Translations under genes and position numbers: made by a program | Shown here: one piece after another, positions 24,561 to 36,472 of the stretch | How positions within the stretch are numbered: the stretch's first letter is position 1 | How the letters are laid out: each line of letters opens with the position of its first letter | Notes under the pieces: model-generated | Databases searched by the model: none | The model's input: only the letters and a program-made list of their open reading frames with translations | What the model was told of the DNA's origin: nothing | From: Asterella californica | Lineage: Eukaryota > Streptophyta > Marchantiopsida > Marchantiales > Aytoniaceae | Assembly: GCA_036924285.1 (NCBI GenBank) | Contig: JAYKYS010000005.1 | Span: 3,534,001-3,598,000 of the forward strand | Length of the DNA stretch: 64,000 nt | Direction: 5' to 3'

Positions 24561-25560
24561 GATATACGTTTTATACCGTTTGATAACATTGTTCGTCCTT
24601 CCTCTCGTCTTGCTGCTTGGATGAAGTTGCACAACGAGAGGGTATTGAACAGATTAGAGTGCTGAATGTTTGTTTAAGTCTTCTGCCTTGTTAGTAGTTA
24701 CTGTCCGGAGATCCTTACATTCCAGGACCTGAAGATACATTTGATAACTCCATACAGCTAAAGCTGTTCAGCATGTATCGTTGAGGGCTCCGGTATCCGT
24801 ACCCGTTGAGCCCACACACAGTTCCTTCCTTCACTCTTCAGGCTATCTCTGACTTAGATATCGCACAGGTGTAACAAGTCATTCTTACTTACTCTAGGCA
24901 CATTATATACAGGAAGACAAGAGCCATCGGGGTTTCAGCATTGTCCACTACGATACTTCGGGCTAGGCAAAGGCTCTATGGAATCACGCACCGGCCGGCT
25001 AGATTGCAGCACTTTATAACATAAATTTTGGATCAGTCCAGGCTGTTGAGGTCCTGCAAAGTGATCGGGACATTAGCTCGCAGTGTTACTCTTGTTGGTC
25101 ACTAGGTACATATTAGGTACATATTGGCCATAGGGGGAAGCAACGAATTATGTTCGCAGTGAAGATCAACCAAGTTGGTCGCTAAGAGGTGAGCTGGACG
25201 TGGACGTTCCAACGTTGTGTACACTGGGTAACCTGCAGCGCAGGGGGGTCGCTGAACCATGAGGCGTAATCACGGTGCGGGTGATCCGCACTGCTCAGTC
25301 TGGTGTCTCAAACGTAGACGTGTTTGCTCAACATCCAGCATCCTAGCCGTATGGGGCCGCTTTGCGACGAAGCCTGGGGCAGAGCGGTTCCATGTAGAAT
25401 TAGACTCAGAGTTTCATGTTACTCGGTGGACGTCAGACAACACACCCTAGAACTGTTCTGTTCATCATCCCATATCTGTTCTTCACCCGCGCGGTACCCA
25501 GGCTCTCACTTGGGTTGACACCTCTCCCACACACAGTTATTTCACTGAGTCCCTCATACT
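24561..25560. other. Intergenic stretch, no gene seen
   Basis: Short open frames here lack coding character. The right part may hold downstream sequence of the eL29 transcript, but no polyadenylation signal stands out. Confidence 0.5.
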
Positions 25561-26021
25561 TCTGACTTAAATATGCTTGCACCCGTTGTTGGCATTACCA
25601 ATTCGTCTCCATCGAGTGATTCCCTGACAAATAATCCCCCTGGGGTCTTCTCCAACATGTCTTCCTGACGGCACTAGACAAGCAACCTTATTGCAACAGT
25701 GACAGTCACACCAACAAAGACTCGGTGTGTGACAGAAGTACTCGTCTAACAGCGAATGCTCAGAGTAATTTGATTCATAATATGATTGCAAACGCTTTAC
25801 AAGCCAAACACGGGTTCAACTTTTGTGAGTTCTTTTCCCGAAAACAGTAATAAAAATTACATCTTGGCAGGCTGTTCTGCATACGATTTCCAACCATGGG
25901 AAACTACCATGACACCATCGCGACTACTCGATGATGAAACGTTGGCCATCAATGTTATCACAACAGCTGTAAGTTTGATTGAAAGCTCTGCTAAAATTCC
26001 TCTACAATATACTCTGCTCAT

Positions 26022-26660
26022 TTACTCAGAGGCGGTATCTTCAGCACCAGCTACCTTGTTGTGCTTCTTAGCATACCTCTGATTCCTCAAGAATTTGGGG
26101 TCCATCTGCATCACGGGGAATACAATTGATCAGACCGGTGCTCAATTTAGTGGGAGCTGGAGCCCCGATGAGTTCAGAGATTGGTGCCATCAAATCCCTT
26201 ACGTCCATTAATGGATCTAGCTCAGCCCTTCGAAGTTTACATTGTGGATCGGGCAGTAAGCCGTAGTACAAACGTAGCTACCGTGATTCATCTGAAATCG
26301 TTCACGACTTCCGTCGAAGAAGATCCAGATCGTGGTAACTGTTGTCAGTCCTGAAAATTCAATATGCTGAATTTGCTGCTGTATGAACACATATGAGCTG
26401 ACCAATCGAGGAGACTCATAGCCATCCACAGGACTTCCTGTGAACCCTTGACTGACGAGATACCCTCACACGTTTCGCCCCAAAAGAATACCTCACTCAC
26501 TCAGAACTGGATATACTCAACGGTAAGAGACAAAAGGCGAAAGTTGCAGCGGACTTACACCCTTTCTGGAGGCGTACTTTTGCTTCTTTGGCTTCTTGAT
26601 ACCATTCTTGTGGGCTTTGTATGACTGATTGTGAGCAGTGTGATTCTTAGACTTCGCCAT
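26022..26660 (-). CDS. RPL29: Cytosolic 60S ribosomal protein eL29, two exons
   Basis: Exon 1 is 26660-26559 (34 codons, [12 protein letters not shown] to [13 protein letters not shown]). It ends at a GGGT/GTAAGT donor. Exon 2 is 26105-26022 ([17 protein letters not shown] to EDTASE and a TAA stop), after a GATGCAG acceptor. Both sides are phase 0 and the spliced product is 61 residues, the usual length in plants. eL29 is a small, very basic protein of the large ribosomal subunit. Every conserved position I know is present, so the gene is probably functional. The 453-base intron hides it from simple frame calling. Upstream, a TTTTAAGGTTTTAG stretch and a possible CACAG/GTAGAT donor at about 26745 suggest a leader intron, which is inferred. 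It is the only intact gene in a 57-kb sea of repeats. Confidence 0.97.
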
Positions 26661-27399
26661 GACACCTATTCACGCAACCACAACCATCAACACGTCAGTT
26701 CGCCCTTCGACAGCGCAACCTCGGAGTTGTTCAACATCTACCTGTGCTAAAACCTTAAAATAAAACCCAATCTCTAGCGCCGCACAACGCGAAGAGTCGC
26801 ACTCAGCACGCTTAGGCCATGGGCGCTGAGGAGGATGTCAAAGTAGCTGCAGGCGTCACACCACCTGTTACTGGAAAATCCGTGCATGCCTTACAGGTCT
26901 CGAAACGAAATTTCACTAACATTCCAATCTCTGCCTTCGCACTACCTGGGGAAGGGACATTCCAGCAAAGGACCAACAACACCTCAACGCAAACACTTCC
27001 AACCGAAACTGGCAACCACCCCTACAAAAGCAGAGCTCGAGACTAAACGAGATACGAAACATACCCGTACAGAAATCAGCTGAGACAACACCAAGTCAGC
27101 AACTACAAGAAACGACTACTATACTGAAGAACGAACTAAGGGGACGTACCAACTCACGATAGAACAAACGGTAAATCGACCTGATCGAAAGCCACTCGCT
27201 GATGCTGCTCGACAGGAACTGCAAATTCGACGACGAGAAAGAGGCTTCTCTGAGCAGAGGTGCAACCCTAATACTTACCCTCGTTTGCCACACCTTCGCT
27301 GGTCAACCTGGCCTGGCTACTTGGCTACCTTAACTATGGTCAGCTCACTCTGGTAGGTTGCTTGATCCTACGGCCTTGATAAATTGATCTCCAAAAGCC

Positions 27400-30360
27400 A
27401 CACGTCTAACAATGCGTAAGAGCGTCCGAAGCTGAAATGCGTTTTCCTCTTTGCACCTGTTCTCAAATGTCCGTTCTATTAAATAGTACGGTAGGCTCGG
27501 TAATAAGGGTTCTACGCGGACAAAGCCTTCCCGATTTACCCTAAACTCAAGACTGCTCGGGAAGTTCCCATTCCATGTTTGTCAGAACATTATTTTCGGA
27601 AAAAGGACGTCCACGTTGGAATTGATCTGTTGTTAATCACGCTCCTCGCATGACTACTCAGATAGAGATTATTATGTGAATTTTTTCTCTTAGTGTTATC
27701 GAGATCTTATGTGATTTTTATTTTTTTTTTATTAAAAAATTCATATTTTTTTAGCTTATTGACATGTTGAGCTCATTAGCATGTATGGTCAATAGATAAT
27801 TTAAAGTACTATTTATTTAATTATATGTGGCTTATGTATAACAGCAGATCAATATAGCATTACAGAGGACGTTAATTGAGATTTTTGCAAAAAAGAGTTG
27901 GAGATGGAGTTGAGACACTTTCTTTATTCGTTAAGAAAAGTGATACATCGATAACTCAGCTCATGGAAGCTCGGGCTTCTTTATTTGAGAAGGTTATGCG
28001 ATTAACTAACATAACTAGTGTTCGAAACTCTGTCTTGTATTTGGTGGTCCTCGTCTTGTATAACATGATGAATTATCCACTGTCTGTTAAGATATCTTCC
28101 TCTTCAGGTCTAGCATGTACTTGTCTGTTATGTTATCTTTCTCTTCAGATCTAGCGTGTATGCTCTTACGCATTGCAACATGAACTCGGAATGCCTTCTT
28201 GCTAGAAATGCTTAGACCTGCCAAATGATCCCCAAGAGAAACAAACAATGAAAGCAGAAAATGTGCACTTTCACGTGAAATATATCAATCGAGCAGCCGG
28301 TGATGATGAACGTGCAACTTGTTGTAGTAACACGTGACGTAATGAATAACCAACGGATGGAAAGATCCCATCAAGCTGTACAAGAGAAAGAGTGACCTGA
28401 AGGGTCAAGCAACCAAAGCCTCGAAGAGAAGAAAAGCATCGAAGTTAGGTATCGCTAATTAGCTCTAAAGTCGTCTATCGCTCTTAAAATATCACACCGG
28501 TAAATCAAAACTCTTGCATAGAACAGGTGCACATGAAATAGCACCATCTACTGCAATTGTTCTCATGTGGACCATGCCTACTAAAGCTCTCTGTAAAGCA
28601 ATGGAAACTAGATGTCTAAAGAACGAACTGCAAAAAGAAAGAGAAAATGGTACCCATGTCGCCTCTCATGGTAAGCACTAGCACAATCTCGAATAAAAAT
28701 GTAGAACTCCGAAGCTATCAATCCATATATTTCCAAGACTAAATGATGAAGCGATGTCTCTCCTGTATACTTCTATATGGGACTACTTGTGTATCCCACT
28801 AGTTATTGTAGTGGGACCTTGAGGTTCTGTCTGACACGGTTTTTGTCTATAAATCAGGTTGGAAAACATGTGCGATATAGTATCTTTGTCATTGCTTCAC
28901 GTTGCACAATATTTTACTAGGCCATTCTTGGAATTTCCTCTAGGTTGTGCAGTTAGAAGTCTTGAAAAGAAGAGGAATATGCAAGGAATATGTTTTTTCT
29001 GGAATTTCTTTTATTGAAAATTACGTCTATCATATAATATAAAGGTTTAATTTGCTATCTAAATTCTTTATCAAAAAGTTAAATAATAAATTAAATTAAC
29101 TTTTTCTTTAGTATATTATCACATTTGTAATTTTTGCAACGCGTAAGTCTATATTTCCTTTATGAATTATGTTTGGATCTTCTCACATTTCCAGATAACA
29201 TTTAACATTTGATTTTTCTTGTCAATTTGTTACAGAAGTTCCACATAATGTTTATATTTTTTCTGGTGACGATAACAAGAAACTAGCAAAAGTTCCCCAA
29301 AGTTAATCTTGCATGCATGTTATTTTGTTTTACTTACATTGCGCAGATATCTTCTGAATGGACTAATTGATCATTTTATGCATTTTCGCCCACTTGTTTA
29401 CAAACGATTATTTCTTATCGGGTCCCTGGAAATATAAACAGTTAAATATCTCGACAAAACCATGTGTCATCTCTTTCATTCTAAACTTCGAGAGTGACGG
29501 GTGATAAATGGACTGAAAAAAAAATGCTTTGAATTAATACCCATACCACAATGTTGTCTTGATATTCTTCACACAGAAATAGGATTTTATAAAATGCATC
29601 TATTGCTCGAAGTTTTTAGATGTTGAGAAAGAAAGCATATTTATACTCTTGATGCATGTTTTCATTTTCGAGAGAGAGAGACGGATAAATCTTCGGTCAG
29701 TCTATAGACAAGATATTCTGAATTTCATAAAATATAGAATGCATAAATTTCCAAAGAGACAAAATATTGAGATTTCAGAAGAAGAAGCATGTTCAACTAC
29801 TTTTGGAGAACTTTTGTTCAGTTTTTGTTATCATGGAAATTGTATAATCCACTATCAAGAAAAATTAAATTTATCTATAGGTGTTAAATGATAGCTTGAG
29901 TTACAGTGGCTGAACGGTCCAAATATACCCATAAGTTGAGCACAGATCGATTCGCCTCCAAGAGTACAAATGCAAAACTTGCTAGACAAATAAAGTTGTT
30001 AAATTTATATATTAATTATTAACTAACTTCTATTGACAGAAAGATTAGGTAATAAAGTAGCTTGCAACCAGCTTTCATCTTTAGATGGAAGAGATAATAT
30101 GCATACAAGATCAGCTTCTGGCAATTTGTGTTAGCTTGATGTTATCAAGAAAATATTCAAATATTTAAAAAACTCTATATTAAAATAATAAGAAAAATAA
30201 GAAATTTTTTTAAATATTAGATAGATATGGAAATGCAAGAAGACATTTCCAGGTCCTATAAACACCTATACATAAAGGGAGTGTTGATAGATACACTCTC
30301 TAAACTATATATGTAGGTTGTTGATCACCACATGAGTCACATCTTATCAAGAATTTAATT
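27400..30360. other. AT-rich intergenic stretch, no gene seen
   Basis: Composition drops to strongly AT-rich, with T-runs around 27720-27755. The frame at 29649-29891 is basic and short, with no recognised motif or splice sites. A small perfect hairpin with 8-bp arms (TCCCACTA and its complement) lies at 28794-28816. Nothing else can be supported. Confidence 0.55.
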
Positions 30361-30366
30361 TATCAT

Positions 30367-30394
30367 CTAACCCTTCCTCTGAGAAGGAAGTTAG
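30367..30394. repeat. CCTTCC/GGAAGG foldback, family member
   Basis: CTAA pairs with TTAG and CTTCCT pairs with AGGAAG, with a 2-nt bulge and a 6-nt loop. The flanks (TTTAATTTATCATCTAACCC on the left, TTAGACTT on the right) closely resemble those of the foldback at 63124-63174. Confidence 0.65.
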
Positions 30395-30863
30395 ACTTGA
30401 TGTGACTTGCATGTCTGAACTACACAACAAGGAAGTACAAAAGTGATAAGGTGTAAATAATAAAATCCTTAGTGAGTTCGTATCAAAAATCCCCTCCACT
30501 ATGATCTTCTATCCTTGATTAATCGCGTGATTGTACATATTCATCTGTTCACGTGTTGGTACACCAACGTGTGCTTCTTTCAAAGCGGATGTCATATCGT
30601 TACGTATCCATGACTTTCGTTCGCATGCTGTCTATCTCCCTTGCTCTTCAAGCTCGCTTAGACATCCAGATTAGATCCTCGTCTTCCGCTGTACTCAGTT
30701 CTGAATCCATTTTTGGATCTCCTCAAACTCCATATTCAAGTGTCTGGGAAGATCGATCAACTCTTCAATTTTCAATTTTAAAGTTCCTGTTGTTTCTTGT
30801 GTCTCTCTTCCTATCACTTCAATATTGACCATCTGCTCGACGACGCTCTTCCTTTTGATGATC

Positions 30864-30895
30864 TTTCTTCTCTCTTCTCTCTTCTCTCTTCTCCC
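30864..30895. repeat. CTCTT-type microsatellite
   Basis: Short TTCTC/CTCTT tandem units form a pyrimidine tract on the plus strand. It has no evident function. Confidence 0.55.
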
Positions 30896-31189
30896 TGGTG
30901 TTGTACTTGTTCAGAATCGATTCGGAAGCTTTTGTTCTCCTCTTTAGTATTGGCTCTCGAGATAGGGTCTTCCGTTCTCTAGATGGTTACACTTCCCGGG
31001 TGTTTATTCTTTCCGATTGTTTCCTCTCCAAATCTCCTCTACTTTGGCTTTGGTAAGATACCTCTTCACTTGAATAGTCTAGGTTTCGATCTTCTTCTTA
31101 TCTTTGTCAATCTCAGATGAATTCATTTGACTTCTTCGATGCTAGTTCTAGTACATGTTTCGGATCTTCTATCCTTGTTACTTTTGTCA

Positions 31190-32600
31190 CAATCATCTTT
31201 TCTTCCAAATGCTTGATTTTTGGAAGTTGATTGTTGATTTTTGAAAGTCAATTTTGAAAAGTGATTTTTGGGTCGATTGTCTCTCCAATCGATCTATTTC
31301 TTCGTTGAGATCCATGGATCTTCCTAAACTTGCTCCTAGTTTGACTACTTTCTTGATTAACATCTCTTCTTGGAGCTTCAAAACCTCCGGAGTATCCGTA
31401 AGTGTAGAATGGTCGATCTGCATTGGTGATTCTACACTTACTGAGCCTCTTGGTCTTGTTGTGATTGATGACGATTATTGTTCTTGATGAATCTCTTCTG
31501 TTTTCTCTTTATTTCTCTTGATTACCGTAACAAATACATTCGTCATCTTCTGGAGTTCCGATCAGGGTTGGTACTTGTGCTCTTCTTCTTCCATCTGAAA
31601 TTGATTTCCGGATCGACATATAATTGCTCTAGCTGGTGACTCCTGATCGGGTTCTTCCTCTAATGATTCAATCTTGATGTCCTGGCTCGTATCTTTTTCT
31701 TACGAGAACTTCATATTTCTGGTTGTCATCTTGCTATCACGATCTTTGTCTTCATCTGATGGGTTGCTCTTGATGAAGTTCTTGTGTATTTCTTTGTCAT
31801 TTTCATTCCTTTCTCCGGTACAATCTTCTCCTCCAATGATTTAACAATCATTACGGGTATCATGAATGCAGTCTGACTGTTGAGTTGGTTCGTGGCAATT
31901 TTCCACATCCAAGTAATTTGACCTCTTGCAAATGTTTGAGTTACCTTACCGACAGGAGTAACGTGTTGTTTTTTCAGTTCTACTCTGAGTCACTTTGTGA
32001 TGTCCTTTGTCTAGTTAATGATCTTTCTTCGCAATTCATTGATAACCACTAGTGCTAGGATATTTTTCGCCATTTCTCGTTCTTCTTGTTTCAGTAGAAC
32101 AATCCAGTTGATCCAAGATCGACGTGATATCCACGAGGTCTACATATACGTTAGGATAATAAATTGGTGTTGTCAGATTCGATGCTACCTCCGGATAGTT
32201 CTTCATGTGTCATTTTGTTGATATCTCTCGTCGGTTTATCAAGCATAGATCTTTCTTCCACTAACATGAAGCTATCTATCACTAATTTCTCCTCCATGTA
32301 GATTTTCTCATCCTCACATTCATATGTATGAGTCTCCAGGTTGTAGCTGCTCGCGGCTTGAAGTACCTTGACATGAAAAAAATCTGTCGGCTTGATCATG
32401 AACATCGATCCAAACTATTTTGCACATGAGGTTGGCTTCATGAGCGTCGTGTTCACCCAATTGTACTCTTTCGTTCTTGGATTGATGTGAAAGATTCTAT
32501 TGTCTTCAACCGGTTTCTCTCTTGCTACATAACAAGGATAGGTTTCTCAAAGCTCTATCACTATGTCCACCTTGATGTGCTTCGTAGGTCATATCTTCCC
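31190..32600 (-). pseudogene. Unidentified coding-like remnant, probably transposon-derived
   Basis: Minus-strand frames with coding character follow one another: NNESIRKDSWCEQE (about 32.6 kb), ARERPVEDNRIFHINPRTKE, FFHVKVLQAASSYNLETH (to 32151), and DTPEVLKLQEEMLIKKVVK with EEIDRLERQ (31423-31193). They are hydrophilic and Glu/Lys-rich, and are broken by stops. I do not recognise the protein. The gag part of the second gypsy lineage is a guess from the setting, since its integrase end lies just upstream on this strand. Confidence 0.35.
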
Positions 32601-32919
32601 TTCTTGTTCACACCATGAGTCTTTGCGTATAGACTCATGATTCAAATTGCTTGAATCGTCTATGTTTTCATGAGGAATTTCTTCACGTTGATGTATATGA
32701 GTTCTCTTGTTCTTGCATTCGTTCTTATCGAGGGTTTCTAAAAGACTCAGTGCTTTCCTTAGTAGTCCGTGTCATCTTTGTTCTCTCGGTCGTGGTTTTT
32801 GTTGCCAAGTATTCGTTGATGATAAGTTTTTTTTAATAACCCGTCATGCTCTAAAACCGTTGTCATATTCCTGTCATAATTTGTTGATGTGCTCTATCAA
32901 ATCTCAAATCTCATCGTAT

Positions 32920-33349
32920 ATAACATTTGAAAGAATCACCATAAGCGATAAGTCTATCACCAGCCCCATGAATTCATCACCAAAATACAAAACTAATCAC
33001 TGGTGGAAGTGGTCACGGTGGATCTAACTACCGCTCCACCACTCTGACAATTCTTCACTCCTCCATGCATATCACCCAAAAACCCTCACAAAACACCAAG
33101 CAGAAAAGAATGCCCTCACGAACCTTCGACCCTCTATCTTACATCCAAATTCGACGACAAGAGCCACTCATGCTAATGTCTACGTATCGCTGAGCTGGCA
33201 CGTCTCATTATCGTGTGATCTCACATCTCATATAATCGTGAATGTGACATCATTTGACAAGTTACAAGAAAAAGTTCATAAAACACAGAAAATCAACACA
33301 ATACAAGTTTTACTCTAAATTCACATGTGAGTCGTATCACAACACGACA
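32920..33349 (+). mobile_element. Partial LTR-like repeat, CGACA family, terminal part only
   Basis: It shares the phrase TGGCACGTCTCATTATCGTG, the phrase CACATGTGAGTCGT and the end AACACGACA with copies ending at 47592 and about 63120, and with the inverted copy starting at 44716. The match begins near GAATCACCATAAGCGATAAG. The end in CA suits an LTR. Only the last 430 bases of the longer unit are present here. Confidence 0.7.
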
Positions 33350-33699
33350 ATGTGCTATAACGTCTCAGGCTGATCTTATTCATGTTCGAGTGGAGGATTA
33401 TTAGTGAGGGTTTGCTCTCCGATGTATACCTTATGATGCGCATACCACATGTAAGACCACCCGAGACAATGAGGACTCGGTTTGATCTGTGGATCCTTGA
33501 GTTGTGACAACAAACGTTGATGAGATCAGAGAGTGAGCGAGAAGCTACATATCTCGTAAGACCATAGTGACCAATGTTATAGTACATGAATGGGAGCCTT
33601 TGGGGAGTAGAGCAACCACAAACAACGAGTGGAAACTAAGTAGATCACACGTGAATATCTGGTTATTCGTCCATATCATCTTCCGAGTCATCTTATATG

Positions 33700-34350
33700 T
33701 TGTCTTCCGGATCTATCTCCAGATCCAAATTTCTTGTACCATTGGTTATCCGGATTAGATCTTCAATTTGTCAGATCAATCTGTCTCTTTGTTTGTCTTT
33801 TCTTATAAAGAAAGGTCGTAGTTTGTTTCCGTTTACAAACTTTACATCATTTTCATCTGGGGTGGTTATTATGGTGATGTCATTCTTGAAGATTTGATAG
33901 ATGATATAAGTTCCTTGCCTTTTGTATTTCTACTCTTCTTTTTTTGTGTTATCCGTTTGGCACATCATAAAACTCAGTCATCCTCCTTGAATTTGTAAAG
34001 TTTGTTGTCATTGATCAAATTCCTCGATGGTATTGTCGTTTGAGTTCATTTTTTCTTTTTCTTTCTAGCTTCAGTAGTTGTTTCAATCGTTGTTGTAATA
34101 TCTTCTCTGATTTAGATCAAATTCAGTTGCTATTCGAAGACATGAGACTATATATTCCATTGGTACTAGTGGTTCAACTTCATATACCATCCATAATGTT
34201 ATATGTCATGTGGAAGTTTTATATGCCGTTCTCATTGCTCACAAAACAGATGGTAAGTGTATATACCAAGAGGATGGATTTCTTTCCACAAATTCTCTTA
34301 AGATTGTTATGAGTATTTTGTTTGAAGATTTTGCTTGTTCATGTAAAGCA
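33700..34350 (-). pseudogene. Ty3/gypsy integrase C-terminal remnant, second lineage
   Basis: On the minus strand the frame reads MRTAYKTSTWHITLWMVYEV, EPLVPMEYIVSCLRIATEF and DLNQRR. This is the familiar end of the gypsy integrase core in plant elements (AYKTSTG, ME-(YF)-(IV)VPSLRI). Downstream, DENDVKFVNGNKLRPFFIRK may belong to the C-terminal domain. Stops break the frame. The wording differs from family A and fits the integrase fragment at 49.1-49.4 kb, so both probably come from one lineage. Confidence 0.75.
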
Positions 34351-34833
34351 CAAGGTTTGTCCTTTTACACCCTTAGCATACAAAAATTATCATCCCCAAG
34401 AGAATTGAAGTTAAACCATTGTAACTTGTAGTAAAACTAATCATAACTCTGTCTTGGAAGTCAAACTGATAGTTCTCTCCTAAACACAACCAAAACCCAC
34501 GAAAAATACTGAACATGCACCTCTCTATCACAAAGCACCCCTAAGCTACTCAGTAATCTGATCTCACTTCAAAAATCCACTTAGAACTCTCCCAATGGAA
34601 AAATAGATGCTGACCTCCGACACGCCAACATTTGAGACGTTAACCTCTAGTTGTTGACCTCCTAGTGTCTACCTCCACTCTCATTTTGAGACTTGTGTCA
34701 ATATATTCACTATATACTTGAACTCAATTGGTGTCATGAGCACCTTCTTCACTCAAAAATTTATGTTATCAGTCTCATGCTGGATACAAAAATAGATCTC
34801 TATAGGACATATGTCTTTTACCACTTGTTCCAT

Positions 34834-34866
34834 TGCAGTACGTGACTTGTGAAGACACGTACTGCA
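34834..34866. repeat. Perfect foldback, 11-bp arms, 11-nt loop
   Basis: TGCAGTACGTG at 34834-34844 and its exact complement at 34856-34866 flank an 11-nt spacer. It lies in non-coding DNA between two transposon remnants. Confidence 0.9.
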
Positions 34867-35118
34867 GTTTTCACTTCCCAAGACTCTACACTATCACTCC
34901 TCTCTCCTAGACTACTTGCTACCTCTCCTCTCTATGTATATCAAAATGATAGACTTCTAGAATTCTGATGCAATAGACTCCTCTACTAACACTCTATGAC
35001 TCTCTTGTATGCTGACTAATGATTCCTCTCCCTACTGAGTCGGTGAATAGATCAAGGCTCTGAGTGTATGATAGACCTCTTAGACATATGCATTTCTTCT
35101 TGGTAATCTACCTTACAT

Positions 35119-35355
35119 CTACCATTCTTTTTGACTGAACAGAATGTTGGCTTCACAACACTCCTTGTACTTAGCATCATATCTTATTGACTCCCAACTC
35201 CTCTTTGCTCTCAATTCTTTCCTTGCATGGTTAGCACACCTCGACTCTGTGCACACATAGCTAACCTCCAAGAAAATACACATGTTATTCAGAGATGTGC
35301 ATGAAAGAGCCACATAAGACTTGCAGGTATAAAATTCACTACTATATATACTCAA
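35119..35355 (-). pseudogene. Coding-like remnant, 78 codons, unidentified
   Basis: The frame has a balanced, protein-like composition, cysteine-rich in the middle: EFYTCKSYVALSCTSLN, VCTESRCANHARKELRA, YKECCEANILFSQKEW, then a stop. No zinc-finger spacing that I know fits. It lies on the same strand as the gag-like fragments at 35.9-36.4 kb and may be a continuation of that element. Confidence 0.35.
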
Positions 35356-35879
35356 GACTACATAGAAGAGTTGTAGTAACTTAGGCCTTACTCCTTCCTC
35401 TGGCTACATCTAGATCCTCATACTCCCTCCTAGAACTAGCCAGCAAGTAGTTGTAGTACATAACAGATCACAAAAGAGGCACAAGGCAAGCAAGCCCTTA
35501 TAACTCTTAACACAAATACCCACACATCCCAACGACACCATCCCAACCACCAAAGGTCAAGAGAAGGCACCGTAAGGTGCAAAACCTAAACTAGAAATAT
35601 AAAAGTAATTTGAGTCTACCTTCTTGACATACGAGGTGGTGGTTCAAAACAACAACTACTAAAAATAGTAAGTATAAGATTAATGACATCTATAGTCTAC
35701 GATCGACGATGACTTCCGATACGTTGACATGTGATAGGCCGATCTCTAAACCACATCAACATCTTGATTTGACGTCCTAGTAGGTGGAGGAAGATCAGAA
35801 GGAGCCAACTCTACTAGTCCTATCTCTTGGTGTTACCTCTAACTCATTATAGATGATGCAGGACTAGGTGCATCCTGTT

Positions 35880-36450
35880 GTCATCAGCGGATGACCCTCT
35901 TGCTCCACATGTGGATCAAAGGGCAGAGCAAGGTTTCTCTTCCTTGCCCTAATCATGTCCTTGATGTCCTCGTGAAGCTTGAAGGTGCAGAGTAGAGAGT
36001 CGTTCAGCAACCATCTTGAATACTCTGATCTACTCACAACCTCCCTAATCTTCTTCTGAGTGGGCTCAAAAGAAGACTATAGCATAGTCTCTAAATCTAT
36101 CTCTCTCTCTTGAGTTGTACATGCTCCTCCACCTGACGTGTCAACATAGTCTTCAAAGAGACTTTCTACCTCGGCTGAGCTCTCCAACACAACCTCCACT
36201 TTAGTCTTATCGACTGCCTCTCTCTGCTGATCAGCTGCAACTCTACTCCTCTTTGTTGCTTTCGCCTTCTTTTGTCCCAGAAGGACCAAGCGCTCCAAAT
36301 CTTTCATACGCTAACATTATGTATCTAGATCCATCTCTAGAACAATAATGTGCTTTTGTGATGGCTGCTAAACTCGACCTCCTTCTGCTCCAAATGCTGC
36401 AAAACTGTCTTCCCTACACCCAAGTCCACAATGTTTATGCTCTCTTTGAC
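35880..36450 (-). pseudogene. Gag-like coding remnant, right half of a split older element
   Basis: On the minus strand the pieces are VDLGVGKTVLQHLEQKEVEF (36.4 kb), MKDLERLVLLGQKKAKATKR and SLFEDYVDTSGGG (36307-36077), then KIREVVSRSEYSRWLLNDSL and ARKRNLALPFDPHVEQEG to about 35880. Heptad-like Leu/Lys/Glu patterns suggest coiled coil. The fragment ends at the edge of the GAAGAC-rich element at 36473. A similar-looking fragment on the same strand resumes beyond its other edge at 42513, so one element may have been split by insertion. No protein family is recognised. Confidence 0.45.
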
Positions 36451-36472
36451 TACTATCTTATGTAACTCCCTG

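Noticed and set aside
29649..29891. Basic 80-codon frame in AT-rich DNA
   Set aside because: There is no recognisable motif, no splice signals and no neighbouring coding sequence. Its length is expected by chance in this amount of sequence.
30367..30394. Helitron 3' end (hairpin followed by CTRR)
   Set aside because: The hairpin is present, but no CTRR-type end follows at the required distance and no Rep/helicase sequence is in the window.
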